A stretch of DNA of 64,000 nucleotides from Cristatella mucedo (Eukaryota > Bryozoa > Phylactolaemata > Cristatellidae). The notes beneath the pieces are model-generated. The model made no database searches. It was not told the DNA's origin and was given only the letters and a program-made list of their open reading frames with translations. Each line of letters begins with the position of its first letter. Position 1 is the first letter of the stretch. The position numbers and the translations under genes were made by a program. Location of the stretch: NCBI GenBank assembly GCA_009760855.2, contig WPIO01000076.1, positions 612,001 to 676,000 of the forward strand. The letters are read 5' to 3'. Positions 36,543-46,646 of this stretch are shown here, piece after piece.

Positions 36543-37401
36543 TTAAACTTCAACAATTTCTATAACAACAGTGATTTCTTGAGAACCAAAATCTAACACA
36601 TTCAAATTCTGATCAGTTACAGTAATTTCAATATCAGAAATATAATAAATAGCAACATTATGATATTCAACAGTAGTTGGTTCATATATCATTCTTTCCC
36701 ATTGATAAAACTCATAAGGAAAACTTCTTAATACTTGTGTTTCTCTTCCACCTATGAAACTAGTTCCACTAGCAACTAAATTACAACTTACAAGTATTGT
36801 ACTTAAATTTGACATATAGATTTCTTCTTCAGATGCAAACTTTGTATTAGGTGTACAAACAACAGGAGTAACACCAGGATACATTTATGACAACTTTGGA
36901 ACAGTTGTATAAGCAGCACTTGTAAAACCAAGCATATTTGCAATACGAGACTTACTAGCAAGACATGTCCAACCAACAGGCATACTAATCAATGAATTAG
37001 CAGTAGCACTATCATAAGTAAAAACAAATTTACCAGTTGTTGCTCCAGATTGTGTAACTGAGTTAGTAATTATATCTAGAACCCCAATACTCAAATCATC
37101 AGTAATTGCAGTATAAATACCAGGTTTGATTGTTACTGTTTGTTTTAATCCTCCTGCTATTCTATAAACAAATGTATTATTAGACTCAGTTATGTTTTTT
37201 ATATAGTTAGTTCCACTGAACTTCTTAAAGCAAATCTTAAAGTTTTTACCTCTTAACAATATTGGTGTGTTAATCTTAGCTTTAATAGGATTAGTAGTAC
37301 CCGTTGTATTGAAAACATATCCTTCTTTATTTGCTTGACTAGATTTTCTAATACTTTCGACACTCTTAAATATATCGTTAACACTTTTTCAAGTCACTCA
37401 T
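36543..37401 (-). pseudogene. Candidate minor capsid/penton gene 2
   Basis: The ATG at 37,401 follows ATATATAGCA; a frameshift lies within the first 15 codons. Open pieces 37,259-36,885 and 36,884-36,543 are adjacent with a single stop between them. Motifs are VTIKPGIYTAITDDLSIGVL, SRIANMLGFTSAAY, a middle SFPYEFYQWERMIY segment and the end ISDIEITVTDQNLNVLDFGS. It is beta-rich and lies four bases from candidate penton gene 1. Role as penton or minor capsid protein is inferred. Confidence 0.5.
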
Positions 37402-37427
37402 TGCTATATATTATATAAAAGATTGTT

Positions 37428-37779
37428 TATTTTTGCAACACATTTCTTTGGAGACTTTCGTGTCTTAGCAAGATAATCAACAGCAGAACTTATTGATGAA
37501 ATAACACCTCTATTTCCAGCAGCAAGTTCACGAAGCCATAAATCAATCTTATCAAATACTTCTTTTTCACTACTTAAAATTAATGGAACTATCTCTATTC
37601 CTTGTCCAACTGCTTTTGAATTGAATTTCTCTCAAAGATAGTCAACAATCTTGCTTTCATTTATTGTTTTTTTTTGGTTTAGAATATAATTCAGTATAAA
37701 TATTGAAAAGACCTCCTTCATACAACTCTTTGTTACTTTCATCAAGGCTATCTACTGCTTCCCTCAACTTTTTACTCAT
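37428..37779 (-). pseudogene. Polinton small unknown protein
   Basis: It starts MSKKLREAVDSLDES four bases after the upstream gene's stop. A break near 37,660 leads to a helical C-terminal part (KEVFDKIDLWLRELAAGNRG) ending KCVAKINNLLYNI at 37,428. The family is not recognised. It is in the same minus-strand cluster as the structural genes. Confidence 0.5.
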
Positions 37780-37783
37780 CTTA

Positions 37784-38399
37784 ACCTTTAGTAATACTAA
37801 GAATAACTTCTTTTTCACTTTGTGGAATAACAGGAGCCTTAATTGCAAGTGGTTGATCTTCTTCTATTATTTCATCCATCTTTCCAATTCTTCCAGTTGT
37901 AGGATTAACATTAAGATGATCTGCAATTCCTTTTTAAAGTGAGTCGATTGCTTGCCTTATTTCTGGATTAGCAGAATATGTCTTAGCTTGATTTGCAATA
38001 TTTACTGCTTTTTTAGGCTTTCCTTCAGCAATAGCAGCAAATCCCTTTTTTATTACTATATTAGAAATATCTGCAGGTGCTTTTTGTCCTAATAATTTTT
38101 GTATTTCTTCTTTTTGTTCCATTTGAATTGCAAGTGATGGTCTAATTTTCTTTATTTTATCAATAACAACATTACCAGAGTTATCAGTTTATTTCTCTAA
38201 CGCACGTTCATTCAATTCATGTTCTACCCTATCTCTTGCTTGCATTTCTGCTTCAATTTTGTATCTCTTGACTATTATCAAGAATACCAGCAACAAGTAA
38301 ACTTTCTAAATTAGTAAGTTTATTCTCTAAATCTAATGCTTTTTGAACACTTCCTCTGTAAGGTTTGTTTTTACTTGTGCATATTTCACCATTAATCAT
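37784..38399 (-). pseudogene. Polinton helical unknown protein
   Basis: The ATG at 38,399 follows AATATAGGGGAA. The frames read MINGEICTSKNKPYRG, then a charged helical region, then KLLGQKAPADISNIVIKKG, and an acidic end EIIEEDQPLAIKAPVIP with the stop at 37,784. At least three breaks are present. It sits between the packaging ATPase and the candidate penton genes. Function is unknown. Confidence 0.5.
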
Positions 38400-38410
38400 T
38401 TCCCCTATAT

Positions 38411-39079
38411 TCAATTAAAAATAGTTATTAATTGTTTACCTGTACTATCAACAGACCAAAATCTTCCTTCTGTTTCTGTTTTGGTTAGATCAATAACACA
38501 ATAACTAAATCTATTTCTAGTGCATGAATTTACCCATTCAATAAACATTTTCTTATCTATGTCACCAAAAAATGAATCACGAATGTATTCTATATCAGTA
38601 TTATTTTGTTTAAAGATTATAATCATATTTATATTGTTTCTTATTTCTCATCTAGGAATATTAGTAAATCCTTGTGCAAGATAAAATATGTTCAATGATT
38701 TATGTCTACCTCTAGTAAAGTAATCTAATATTTTTGATTGATCTTCTGTCATCAAATCATCTAATACAGCAACGTTTTTACAATTCTTATAAGAATCAAC
38801 TTCTGGCATATTATCAATTCCATTAACTCAAAAATAAGCAGGTTTATCTTTAGTCATTGACATAAGACCACGATATAACTTTTGATCTGAACTTGAAGCA
38901 ATTATTGTACAAGTATCATAATTAAGCATTCCATAAAATATCCTATTCATTACTAACTGTGATTTACCTGTTCCACTTGGTCCAAACACCAATGCTCTAA
39001 TAGGAACTTTAGGTAATGGTTCTTTATGTCCGGTATCTACATCTTGTCCAAAATTAAAAGCTCTAACTTGCAACGACAT
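38411..39079 (-). pseudogene. Polinton packaging ATPase (FtsK/HerA type)
   Basis: Starting at MSLQVRAFNFGQDVD (39,079), the protein has the Walker A motif FGPSGTGKSQL at about residue 30 and Walker B VAVLDDLM about 75 residues later, then YFTRGRHKSLNIFYLAQ with the sensor-type Gln. Length is about 222 codons, usual for the A32-like packaging ATPases of Polintons, which pump DNA into the capsid. Two in-frame TGA codons (near 38,828 and 38,655) interrupt an otherwise collinear frame. The gene diverges from a Zn-ribbon gene across 21 bp. Confidence 0.9.
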
Positions 39080-39100
39080 TTTTTCTATATTATAATATAT
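39080..39100. promoter_or_regulatory. 21-bp divergent promoter candidate
   Basis: Only 21 AT bases including TTCTATATTATAATATAT separate the ATPase ATG (minus) from the Zn-ribbon ATG (plus). Confidence 0.55.
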
Positions 39101-39389
39101 ATGGAAATTTATTGTTTGAAGTGTAAAAAACAAACTGATAAATCCATGAACAGTATGTCGAAGTAGATTCAACTAAAGGAATGAGAGGAATGCTTAAAAG
39201 GCATTTGCAAAAGATATTTGTGATAGTAAGAAGTCAAACTTTGTTAAGTTAAGAAGTACTGGTGAAGGTGTTCTATCGCATGGAAGAAGATTAGGAGCAG
39301 GATCAAAAGGTGCAGGTAGATTAACTCATGGTAAAGGCATATCTGATAACTTAAAAAGAATGATAGAAAAAAGAGAAGTGAATCATTAA
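39101..39389 (+). pseudogene. Polinton Zn-ribbon/basic core-like protein
   Basis: It begins MEIYCLKCKKQTD, a CxxC knuckle like the small DUF5679-type zinc-ribbon proteins common in adintoviruses and related viruses. After frame breaks the rest is strongly basic with glycine (HGRRLGAGSKGAGRLTHGKG), like adenovirus core proteins X/mu. Whether the two parts belong to one gene is uncertain. A DNA-condensing or core role is inferred. Confidence 0.55.
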
Positions 39390-39397
39390 AACCTTAA

Positions 39398-39923
39398 CCA
39401 GCTATCTTTGCATCAATATCAAATGAACTTAATAAAAAATTCTCAGGTTGTGCTACAAGATATGCTTCAGGTGTTGGTGGATGTGCTGATAAAGAACAAA
39501 TGATGGCAGAGCTTAAAGAACCATTGACAAACTAAAATAAAAGTAAAATCATCACCTTTAACGGATTTAGAAATAAGTAATTTTATAAAAGAATTAGGTA
39601 TACAGAATTTTAGAGGTGTCTTTGCAAGAGATGAACTAACAAAACCATTTGGAAATGAATTTCTTATTTGTAATACAGGAGAATTAGATAAAGCAATATA
39701 TCACTGGGTAGCACTTAAAAAAGAAGGAATTAAATGTTTTTACTTTGATTCATTCGGTGCACCACCAATGCCAGAAGTAATACATTATTTTGGTGTTATA
39801 CCAACGTTTCAGACTTTCAAGTTTCAAGAATACGATCAAACAGATTGCGGAAGAAGGTGCTTAATCTTCTTAAAACTAATGCAAGAAACAGATTTTGGAT
39901 CGACAATGGAATTATTAATTTAA
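39398..39923 (+). pseudogene. Polinton adenain-like cysteine protease
   Basis: The open part from about 39,528 contains the catalytic His in AIYHWVALKK, the acidic residue in CFYFDSFGAPP, and the Gln...Cys pair in QEYDQTDCGRRCLIFL. This is the order and spacing of adenovirus protease (peptidase C5), which matures capsid proteins. An upstream piece in another frame (ASISNELNKKFSGCATRY) probably belongs to the same gene; the start is unclear. It ends at 39,923, 29 bp before the next gene. Confidence 0.85.
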
Positions 39924-39952
39924 TTTAAGCATTTTCTTTTCCTTGTATAGAA

Positions 39953-40439
39953 ATGGATAACACAAAATTCGTAGTACTTGAAAATGCCCCTGTTGTAATT
40001 CCTAAAGGAAAACCAGCACGTGTTCATATTGAAGAGAAAATTAGTAAAGATTCTAAGCCGTAAATCAGTGCATGGATTTATATCACTGCAGATATGAGGC
40101 CTGTTCTAGAAGATATTGCTAATAGAGCAAGTATGAAACTTGAATATAGTGGCTATAGATTATGTTCAACTATTGGTATAAGAATTGCATTTGGTACTAA
40201 AACTATATTCTTTAATCAAACGAACAAACAAGTGAAATTCGGTAGTGTTGCTGAAATAATTCAAAAATTTGGAAAAATTTGGCTTTGCTGTTACTGGCAT
40301 TCTAGATGGAGGTTATGTAACTAAAGATACTTATAATTCAGAAGAAAGACTTAATATTAAATTGAAGCTTAAACAAGTTAAAGTTTATGCAGTAGATAAG
40401 AAACAAAGTCAAGATATATTTAATCCTGCTGATTATTAG
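39953..40439 (+). pseudogene. Polinton unknown protein
   Basis: Its start is preceded by TATAGAA. It is collinear apart from a TAA near 40,060 and a frameshift near 40,280. Visible segments are FVVLENAPVVIPKGKPARVH, KTIFFNQTNKQVKFGS and KLKLKQVKVYAVDKKQSQDI. A beta-rich protein of about 160 codons; a single-stranded-DNA-binding role is a guess from length and composition only. Confidence 0.45.
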
Positions 40440-40491
40440 ATGTATAAAAAAACACAAACAAAACAAATATTAGATTAGTTACTTAAATTTT

Positions 40492-41262
40492 TTATATCCT
40501 TTTTCTACTTATAGATAACATTTTATCAACAAGATTCTTTGCATAATTCGTTATCTTATTTATACTTGATGGATTTGATACTTTGTCTTTTAAGAAATCC
40601 GTTGCAAATGAACTGTCTAACATACCTCCAATACTAAGTCCTAAACCAAGTTTTGCTTTTGCTGCCATTATTGCCGATACAGTTTTTGCATCTTCTCTAA
40701 CATACGACGGTTGACGAGGATCTAATGCTATTCGTGATGCAGATTCTGCAAGAACAAGATCAGATATATTTCTTATTTTTGTTCTTTTTGGTTCGGGCAT
40801 TGAACTTGTTTCTGTGTAATCATGATCGTGGATGAGTGTACGTGCATTCAAATCATTGGCATCAGCATAGCCTTCATTCGTTCTTTGAGTGAACTTGGTG
40901 CCTGGGCCTGAAAAAGAGTATTTGCCTGTATTGTTGAAAGAACCACCAGGAACAAATTCAGATTGTACTCCTTTTGGCAGTTTCATGTGAAATTCTCTAC
41001 CGCCTAATAAGTTATTGATAATATCAACACTACCGCTCCCGTGTCTTCTATTTGCTTTTAGTTGCTTCAATGAAATGTTCAATCGCAATCCTACACCTTT
41101 TGCTTTACTCTTTTCACTTCTTGCTAGCTGAGTTTGTGTAAGAAGAATAGGAATACTTCCAGAAAGATCAGAGTGTTTCAAACGAATAGAAATTGGTTTT
41201 TTAGAGTTACGTGTTTGTTTTAGTTAATGATCAGAGAGAGCTAATTTTGCTTCTTGATTCAT
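40492..41262 (-). pseudogene. Candidate minor capsid protein with PLA2-like motif
   Basis: A 229-codon open part follows an N-terminal piece from the ATG at 41,262 (after TATATAGAAAT), with a TAA near 41,225. Residues include GLRLNISLKQLKAN, then YSFSGPGTKFTQR and, about 20 residues on, LNARTLIHDHDYTETSS. The Tyr-x-Gly-Pro-Gly loop followed by a His-Asp-x-x-Tyr-like helix is the layout of the parvovirus VP1 phospholipase A2 domain, reported also in some adintovirus-type minor capsid proteins. If real, it would help virions cross membranes. This is motif resemblance only. Confidence 0.55.
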
Positions 41263-41313
41263 ATTTCTATATATAATAAAATATTTTAAACACTTATAAG
41301 ACATATAATAGAA

Positions 41314-41911
41314 ATGTCAGATGATGAGGTTACTCAATTAAGAGAACGTGTTAATGAACTTTTAGCATATCATGCTTTCACTGGCAAATTTACACATACA
41401 ACTAATCGAGGTGGTATGGTTCCCGGAAATGAAGCAGGAAGAACAAGTAATGGATATCGAAGAATAAAAATTGACGGAAAGGAATATTTTCCCACCGCTT
41501 GGCCTGGTTGATAGTAACAGGTAAAATGCCATTGCATGAAATAGACCACATTGATGGAAACAAAACAAATAATTGTTTCAATAATTTAAGAGAAGCCACT
41601 GCTTCAGAAAATATGAGGAATATAGGAAAAAGAAAAAAAATAATGTCTCAGGATTTACAGGTGTCAAATTCAGCAAAAGACATAATAAATGGAGAGCTTA
41701 TATTTACACAGATTATAATATTATCCATCTTGGATATTTTGAAGAACCTGAGGAAGCAGTTGTTGATAGAGATCTAGAAGCAATACGTTTGCACTTAAAA
41801 TTTGCTCGACTTAATTTTACTTATTGTCTAATAGAAGATAACAAACTTGTTAGATTTTCAGTATTAATTAATTTTCGTATCTTTTTTTTAATTCTGCTAG
41901 TAATTTTCTAA
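41314..41911 (+). pseudogene. HNH endonuclease with AP2-type DNA-binding domain
   Basis: The start follows TAATAGAA. Pieces in three frames are collinear: a helical N-terminus ending NGYRRIKIDGKEYFP, the HNH core AWLIVTGKMP and EIDHIDGNKTNNCFNNLREA, and then GFTGVKFSKRHNKWRAYI leading to HLGYFEEPEEA, the standard AP2 beta hairpin. This architecture is typical of free-standing homing endonucleases in phages and large DNA viruses. Frameshifts lie near 41,505 and 41,640. Its last bases overlap the end of the convergent minus-strand gene. Confidence 0.85.
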
Positions 41912-42080
41912 TCTCTTTATCAATCTCTGCCTGTGAAGCTCCTCTAGAATAAAGAACAGTAAGTAACATAGCACTCTCTGCTTTATAATCACATGACTTT
42001 TTACCACCTACTGCACTAGCTTCTACTTTTTTTATATCTCTCTTTAGTTCTGGTGAGAAATCTACTCCACCGTTCTCCAC
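41868..42080 (-). CDS. Polinton small helical protein
   Basis: An intact 70-codon frame starting MENGGVDFSPELK and ending LLAELKKRYEN. Its ATG directly follows the stop of the upstream membrane protein. The family is not recognised. The motif VGGKKSCDYKAESAMLL is notable. Confidence 0.55.
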   Translation of the reverse strand: MENGGVDFSPELKRDIKKVEASAVGGKKSCDYKAESAMLLTVLYSRGASQAEIDKEIRKLLAELKKRYEN

Positions 42081-42635
42081 TTATTGTCTTCCATGTTTTG
42101 TATAGTTCAATCGATTTTTTACTTCACTATTCTGCACTTTTCCAGAAACGTCAATATCAGTTCCTTGTTTAATTAATTCTATCATGTTCTTCAAATCTTC
42201 AATTGCATTTCCTAGCCTTTCACTTTGCAATGTTAGAGCTTCCATTCTTTGTTCATGTGTTTTCATTGGAGGTGCTTTTGCAGTGAACATTGTCTCATCT
42301 GTTAACTTTTTTATTAGATTAGCAACAGCAACTGCAATTAAAATACCTGTTCCAACACCAGCAATAATTCCTACAATGGTTGAAACGATGGCAGAAATAA
42401 CAGGAAGAAACCCTCCAGTTCTCACTTCTAAGCAATTCTTTGACCAGGATTTAGGGTCTAATTGTGCTGCATCCCATTTTATTTCTTGACCAAACATATC
42501 AGTTAAAAACTCACTTGGATTCCACTGCCAAGGATAATTATCTTTTTTTTCTGCTGCAAGTAATATATCATTTATTTTGAGACCTATTTCTAAAGATGCA
42601 ATCATCTTTTCTAAGCCTTCTTTTTTTTCTGTCAT
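42081..42635 (-). CDS. Polinton membrane protein
   Basis: An intact 184-codon frame with one hydrophobic segment (SAIVSTIVGIIAGVGTGILI, about residues 82-101) between a polar N-domain rich in Trp (NYPWQWNPSEF) and a helical C-domain. The glycine-rich helix resembles fusion or lytic peptides of virion membrane proteins; the role is inferred. It is in a tight run with its neighbours, 42,990 to 41,868. Confidence 0.6.
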   Translation of the reverse strand: MTEKKEGLEKMIASLEIGLKINDILLAAEKKDNYPWQWNPSEFLTDMFGQEIKWDAAQLDPKSWSKNCLEVRTGGFLPVISAIVSTIVGIIAGVGTGILIAVAVANLIKKLTDETMFTAKAPPMKTHEQRMEALTLQSERLGNAIEDLKNMIELIKQGTDIDVSGKVQNSEVKNRLNYTKHGRQ

Positions 42636-42651
42636 TGTCTTTCAAAAGACT

Positions 42652-42990
42652 TGTCCGTAATTTCCACTGCTGATATCATCTACAATTTCTTTTATAAATA
42701 GACTTAGATCAACAATACCTGTAACACCTGATAGAAATCCTCCTAAAACATTAGCACCTGCACCAATTGCTTTAAGAGGTTAAAAAACTTTAGATACTAA
42801 TGCTGCAATTTTTTTCAGATGCTTGTAGTGATAATTTTGCAGCAATCTTTGGAGCTAATTTTGTAATTACTTTCTCACTTACATTTGTAGCTGTTTTAAC
42901 ACCTTCTATTACATCTTTAGTTGTTTTAACTCCTTCTTTTATATCTTCACCAACACCTTTACCTTTTCTTGATTTTGCTTTTATCATCAT
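42652..42990 (-). pseudogene. Polinton basic/glycine-rich small protein
   Basis: It starts MMIKAKSRKGKGVGEDIKEG with a KTTKDVIEGVKTATNV helix. A frameshift near 42,805 and a TAA near 42,780 precede a glycine-rich hydrophobic end (AIGAGANVLGGFLSGVTGIV). The combination of a basic head and an amphipathic Gly-rich tail recalls adenovirus protein VI-type factors, an inference only. It diverges from fibre gene B across 12 bp (42,991-43,002, atattataagta). Confidence 0.5.
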
Positions 42991-43002
42991 ATATTATAAG
43001 TA

Positions 43003-43870
43003 ATGGAAAAAGTAAGAAAAGTTAATGGTAATATTTATACTAATCTTGATGCAAATAATAATACAGTAACGAATTTAGGTTTTTCTGTCAATAGTGGTGA
43101 TGCTATAAGATTGGATTATGCTCTTAGTTCAAGTGCTGGTAACAATGTTATTAGTAATCCTTCAGGAGAAATAGCAAACGTATCAAGCCTAACTGATTTA
43201 CTACCTAAACAAGGTGCAATAATGAAATCACAATTAAATTGTAAGAATGTTTATGGTATATCTGGTAATTCTGCTGATGGAACTGTTTATTCAGATCTAA
43301 GGCCTTATAAAGTAATAAACTATGGATTACTAACAAGTATGACACAAGTGTTTCAAGGTAAAGCAATGTCAAGTATTAATATGGGTAAAAAGAATACTAT
43401 ACATGTAAAAGATTCTGGTGTAGCAACAAAACAATATGTTGATAGTACTAAACAAGTATCATTTAGATATTTAGCTTTGAGTTCTAGTACTTATCCAAGT
43501 ATATTCTATCTTGATATGTTAGGTTTAAATATTACTTCTAATGGAAGTACAGGAAATGCATTTAAATCTCAACAAATTACACCTGGTGATATGCCTGTTA
43601 TTTTACAAACAGGTAAGATTATCGCATATTCAACTAATCTTAAAACATTCTTTCCAGGACTATTACCTAATTTTGGAATGGTATCTAATATTATGCATGC
43701 AACTGATAAAAACTAATTCTTATTTATAATTAACAAGTGATAATACTTATGGTGTAAGTGGTACAATAGTTTTAATAATTAATGTTGATGGTACATGCAG
43801 ATATGCTATTGATAAGTTTACAGTTTCGAGTGGTATTACTTTTATATATTTTATTGTTAGTATTGTATAG
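43003..43870 (+). pseudogene. Polinton fibre-like gene B
   Basis: An open 237-codon frame, then a frameshift near 43,712 and continuation to a stop at 43,870. The N-terminus has NLDANNNTVTNLGFSVNSGD followed by A-x-R-L-D-Y, a fibre repeat unit, and a second unit ends GVATKQYVDSTKQ. The C-terminal half is beta-rich. It is followed two bases later by fibre gene C. Confidence 0.7.
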
Positions 43871-43872
43871 AA

Positions 43873-44772
43873 ATGTTAGGTTTTAGAAAAAAGGAAGAGG
43901 TGTAAGTGCAAAGATTTATATTAGAAAGACTGGTGATGTACTTAGTGGTAATCTAAGTATGAATAATGATCTTATAAATAATTTAGGTGATCCTGTTGAT
44001 TCAACAGTGCTGTAAACAGAAAGTATATAGAAACAAACTTTGTTGCAAAGGTTTCTAGATCAATTACAAATGATGGAGATATTGATATGAATAATTTTAG
44101 AATAGTAGATCTTGCAAATCCTATAAATCCCAGTGATGCTGCAACGAAAGATTACGCTGACACTAAATTGCCTATTACAGGTGGAACTTTTAGAGGAAAT
44201 TTAGTTGTAAATGGTGGAATTAGAACTACAATTCCATCTGTTGGTGGAAATCCAGACTTTGATTATACCGTACCAAATAAAGAATATATTGATGCAAACT
44301 TTCTTAATTTACATGGAGGAACAGCTAATGAAAATTTAGATATGCAAAATAACTTTATTAGAATTGTAAATGGTCCTGTTAATCCTAATGATGGTGTAAA
44401 CCTTGCTTATCTAAATAAAATATCTGACGGAAGTGTTGCCAAAATAACATTTAATGGAGCAATAAATTCATCACAATCAACAAATGTTTATGGAACAAAC
44501 TATCAAGGGAAATGGAATGTTGTTGTTGATGATTTTGTAGTTCCTCCTAGATCTTTATTTGTAATTTCAACTATGTATGCAGCACCAGATGGTTCACTAA
44601 AAATGCTAATACCACTTCCACCACAAGGAACAAGTTCTACTTATTCACTTCAGTTTTTGGAAGTTATATTATAGATTCAAATAACAGATTAGTTGAAGGT
44701 TCACCAATTATATCTGGACAAGATTTATTTGATAAAACATTAACTGTAACTGTTTATATAGCAATATATTAA
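43873..44772 (+). pseudogene. Polinton fibre-like gene C
   Basis: The start follows GTATAGAA. Four repeat units are visible across early frame breaks: NNDLINNLGDPVDS, NFRIVDLANPINPSDAATKD, a FDYTVPNKEYIDANF variant and IRIVNGPVNPNDGVNLAYL. After 44,673 it continues in another frame to 44,772. Such tandem units form the beta-helical shafts of phage fibres. It gives the best view of the repeat in this element. Confidence 0.75.
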
Positions 44773-44773
44773 A

Positions 44774-46183
44774 ATGCATAGTAGAAAAGATTTAAAAGTG
44801 GATGGAACTTTGAACTTTGATTCAAATAGAATAACAAATCTTGGAGAAACTGTAGATTTATTAAAAAGTGTTAATAAGTCTTTTGCTGATAACAATTATC
44901 TAAGAAAAGACTCTGATGAACATATAACTGGTAATTTATCTGCAAACTCAAAAAAAATATGTGAATATTTCAGATCCTGTTAATGGAAGTGATGTTGCAA
45001 CAAAAAAATATCTTGATAAACAAGCAGGTTTATATAATCAATTTGAAACAATAAATGGAAACATAAGTGTTGATAGATTAAAAAAGGAATAGAAGAAAAC
45101 CAAATTTTGCTTATTATGGAGCAAATGATTTAATTAGCAATAAATATATTCATCATTTTTATTTAAAATGTGGGAAACAACCATATGATGAACAATATAT
45201 TGCTGGTGAAAATTTTATTTGGTATTAGGGTAATTTAACTGTAAACAGTGTAAATAATATTGGTGTGCCGATACAATCATTTTCTTCTTCTAGTAATGGT
45301 CAAACAATTTTATCTAAATTATCAGATGTTAGCATAAAAAAACCAGTATACTCAAAAATAGTATTAAAATAAAAGATATTGATAACTCAACAGATGAAAA
45401 AATAAATAATATTGACAGTGAAACTAGGTATATGACATATAATAGAACAAATAATAATAATTCATTTTTATTAAAAGATGATAATAGAGCAAGAGTAAAC
45501 TATAAACTTGTAGCATTAGGAATTAGTATAAATATAAAAAACAATATGACAGCGATATTATATTTTTAAAATGCAACTATAAATTTAATTCTCCAAATCT
45601 ATATTCTTCTAGTTTACTTAATATAAAGTATTATAATATTGAAAATAATTATATGCTAGTATTAAGGGATTCTATGCTTCCCACTTTCTCTTTGTTGCGT
45701 GAGACGAAGTCTGTTGGCTACCGAATGCGTACCGAAAGCCGCTTAGGCTGTGAGTGCGCTATACAAAACTCTCCTGCGTAACACCCACATGGTCTTTATG
45801 ACTTTGTGGAGTTACTGACGGAGATACATTACATTACATTACATTACATTATATTTAATTTATTCATTTTCAATAGAGAAAAAACAAAAACAATTGCATT
45901 TAATATTGTTTATCCTGTTTTAAATTATGGTACTATTTCAACCCCAAGTGATTTGGACTATGTTAAGATTTTGTTAGTTGATGGTGTCAAGTATTCACAA
46001 TCATCATCAAAAGACTTTGCTGGTATTAAATATGCTGGTTCAAATGAGTGGTTTACAGGTATTGGTTTCTTACCTTCTTATTTACCTGATACTATAGATG
46101 AATTACCTCCGACAAATACAGCTGATACTACAACTGCAGGTACATATGATCCTACAGTTGGACACGAACCTGATGAAGTTTAA
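44774..46183 (+). pseudogene. Polinton fibre-like gene D, interrupted by LINE-B tail
   Basis: It starts MHSRKDLKVDGTLNFDSN two bases after gene C's stop, with units RITNLGETVD and, after a frameshift near 44,950, NISDPVNGSDVATKKYLD. The middle is badly broken. A 0.19 kb LINE-B 3' end lies at about 45,668-45,853, after which an open piece ends ADTTTAGTYDPTVGHEPDEV at 46,183. That last piece could be a separate gene, as no start is visible. Its end overlaps the next minus-strand gene by 4 bases. Confidence 0.6.
45668..45853 (+). mobile_element. LINE-B 3' end with (ACATT)n tail
   Basis: It carries the LINE-B 3' UTR (cccactttctctttgttgcg, ctcctgcgtaacaccca) and ends in TACATTACATTACATTACAT. It is the only LINE-B insertion inside the Polinton, so LINE-B was active both before and after Polinton integration. 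Confidence 0.85.
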
Positions 46184-46569
46184 ATCTTCCAATCCATAGT
46201 CTCCATAATCAATTTTTCTGGCATATCAAAAACCTTTCCGGCATCTATCTCTTTCTTTATTTGTTTAGTTAGTTCTATTCTTTTAGAGTAAGCTTCAGAC
46301 TTCATACTATTTATTTTTTCTATTTTTAAGTCTTTAAGCAATTCTTCAAAGATTGAACCATCTCTAACTTTAGTAAATATATTTGCTATTTCTAGTTCAG
46401 AGTGATTGATTTTAAGTGCTTTATATTCTAATACTAGTTTTACAGCATTTAACAAAGTTGATCTGATGTCTTCTATTCTACCCATTGGATAAGAACAGAT
46501 TTTAAAGTTTGAATACTGTTGACCTTGTACTTCTTCAAGACAGTCTTTACTTCTTGTCTCAATACTCAT
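46180..46569 (-). CDS. Polinton helical unknown protein
   Basis: An intact 129-codon frame, start after CATATAGAAA. Sequence is MSIETRSKDCLEEVQ at the start, then long amphipathic helices ending LIMETMDWKI. The family is not recognised. It converges with fibre gene D. Confidence 0.6.
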   Translation of the reverse strand: MSIETRSKDCLEEVQGQQYSNFKICSYPMGRIEDIRSTLLNAVKLVLEYKALKINHSELEIANIFTKVRDGSIFEELLKDLKIEKINSMKSEAYSKRIELTKQIKKEIDAGKVFDMPEKLIMETMDWKI

Positions 46570-46646
46570 TTTCTATATGGTGTTCTTATTTTTTATTTAA
46601 ATTAATTAAACAGTGCTTGGATCAGGTTGTGGTTGTTCTTGTTCTG

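Noticed and set aside
38411-39079. An alternative genetic code reading TGA as an amino acid
   Set aside because: TAA, TAG and frameshifts interrupt other genes of the element at similar density, so ordinary decay explains the TGA codons.
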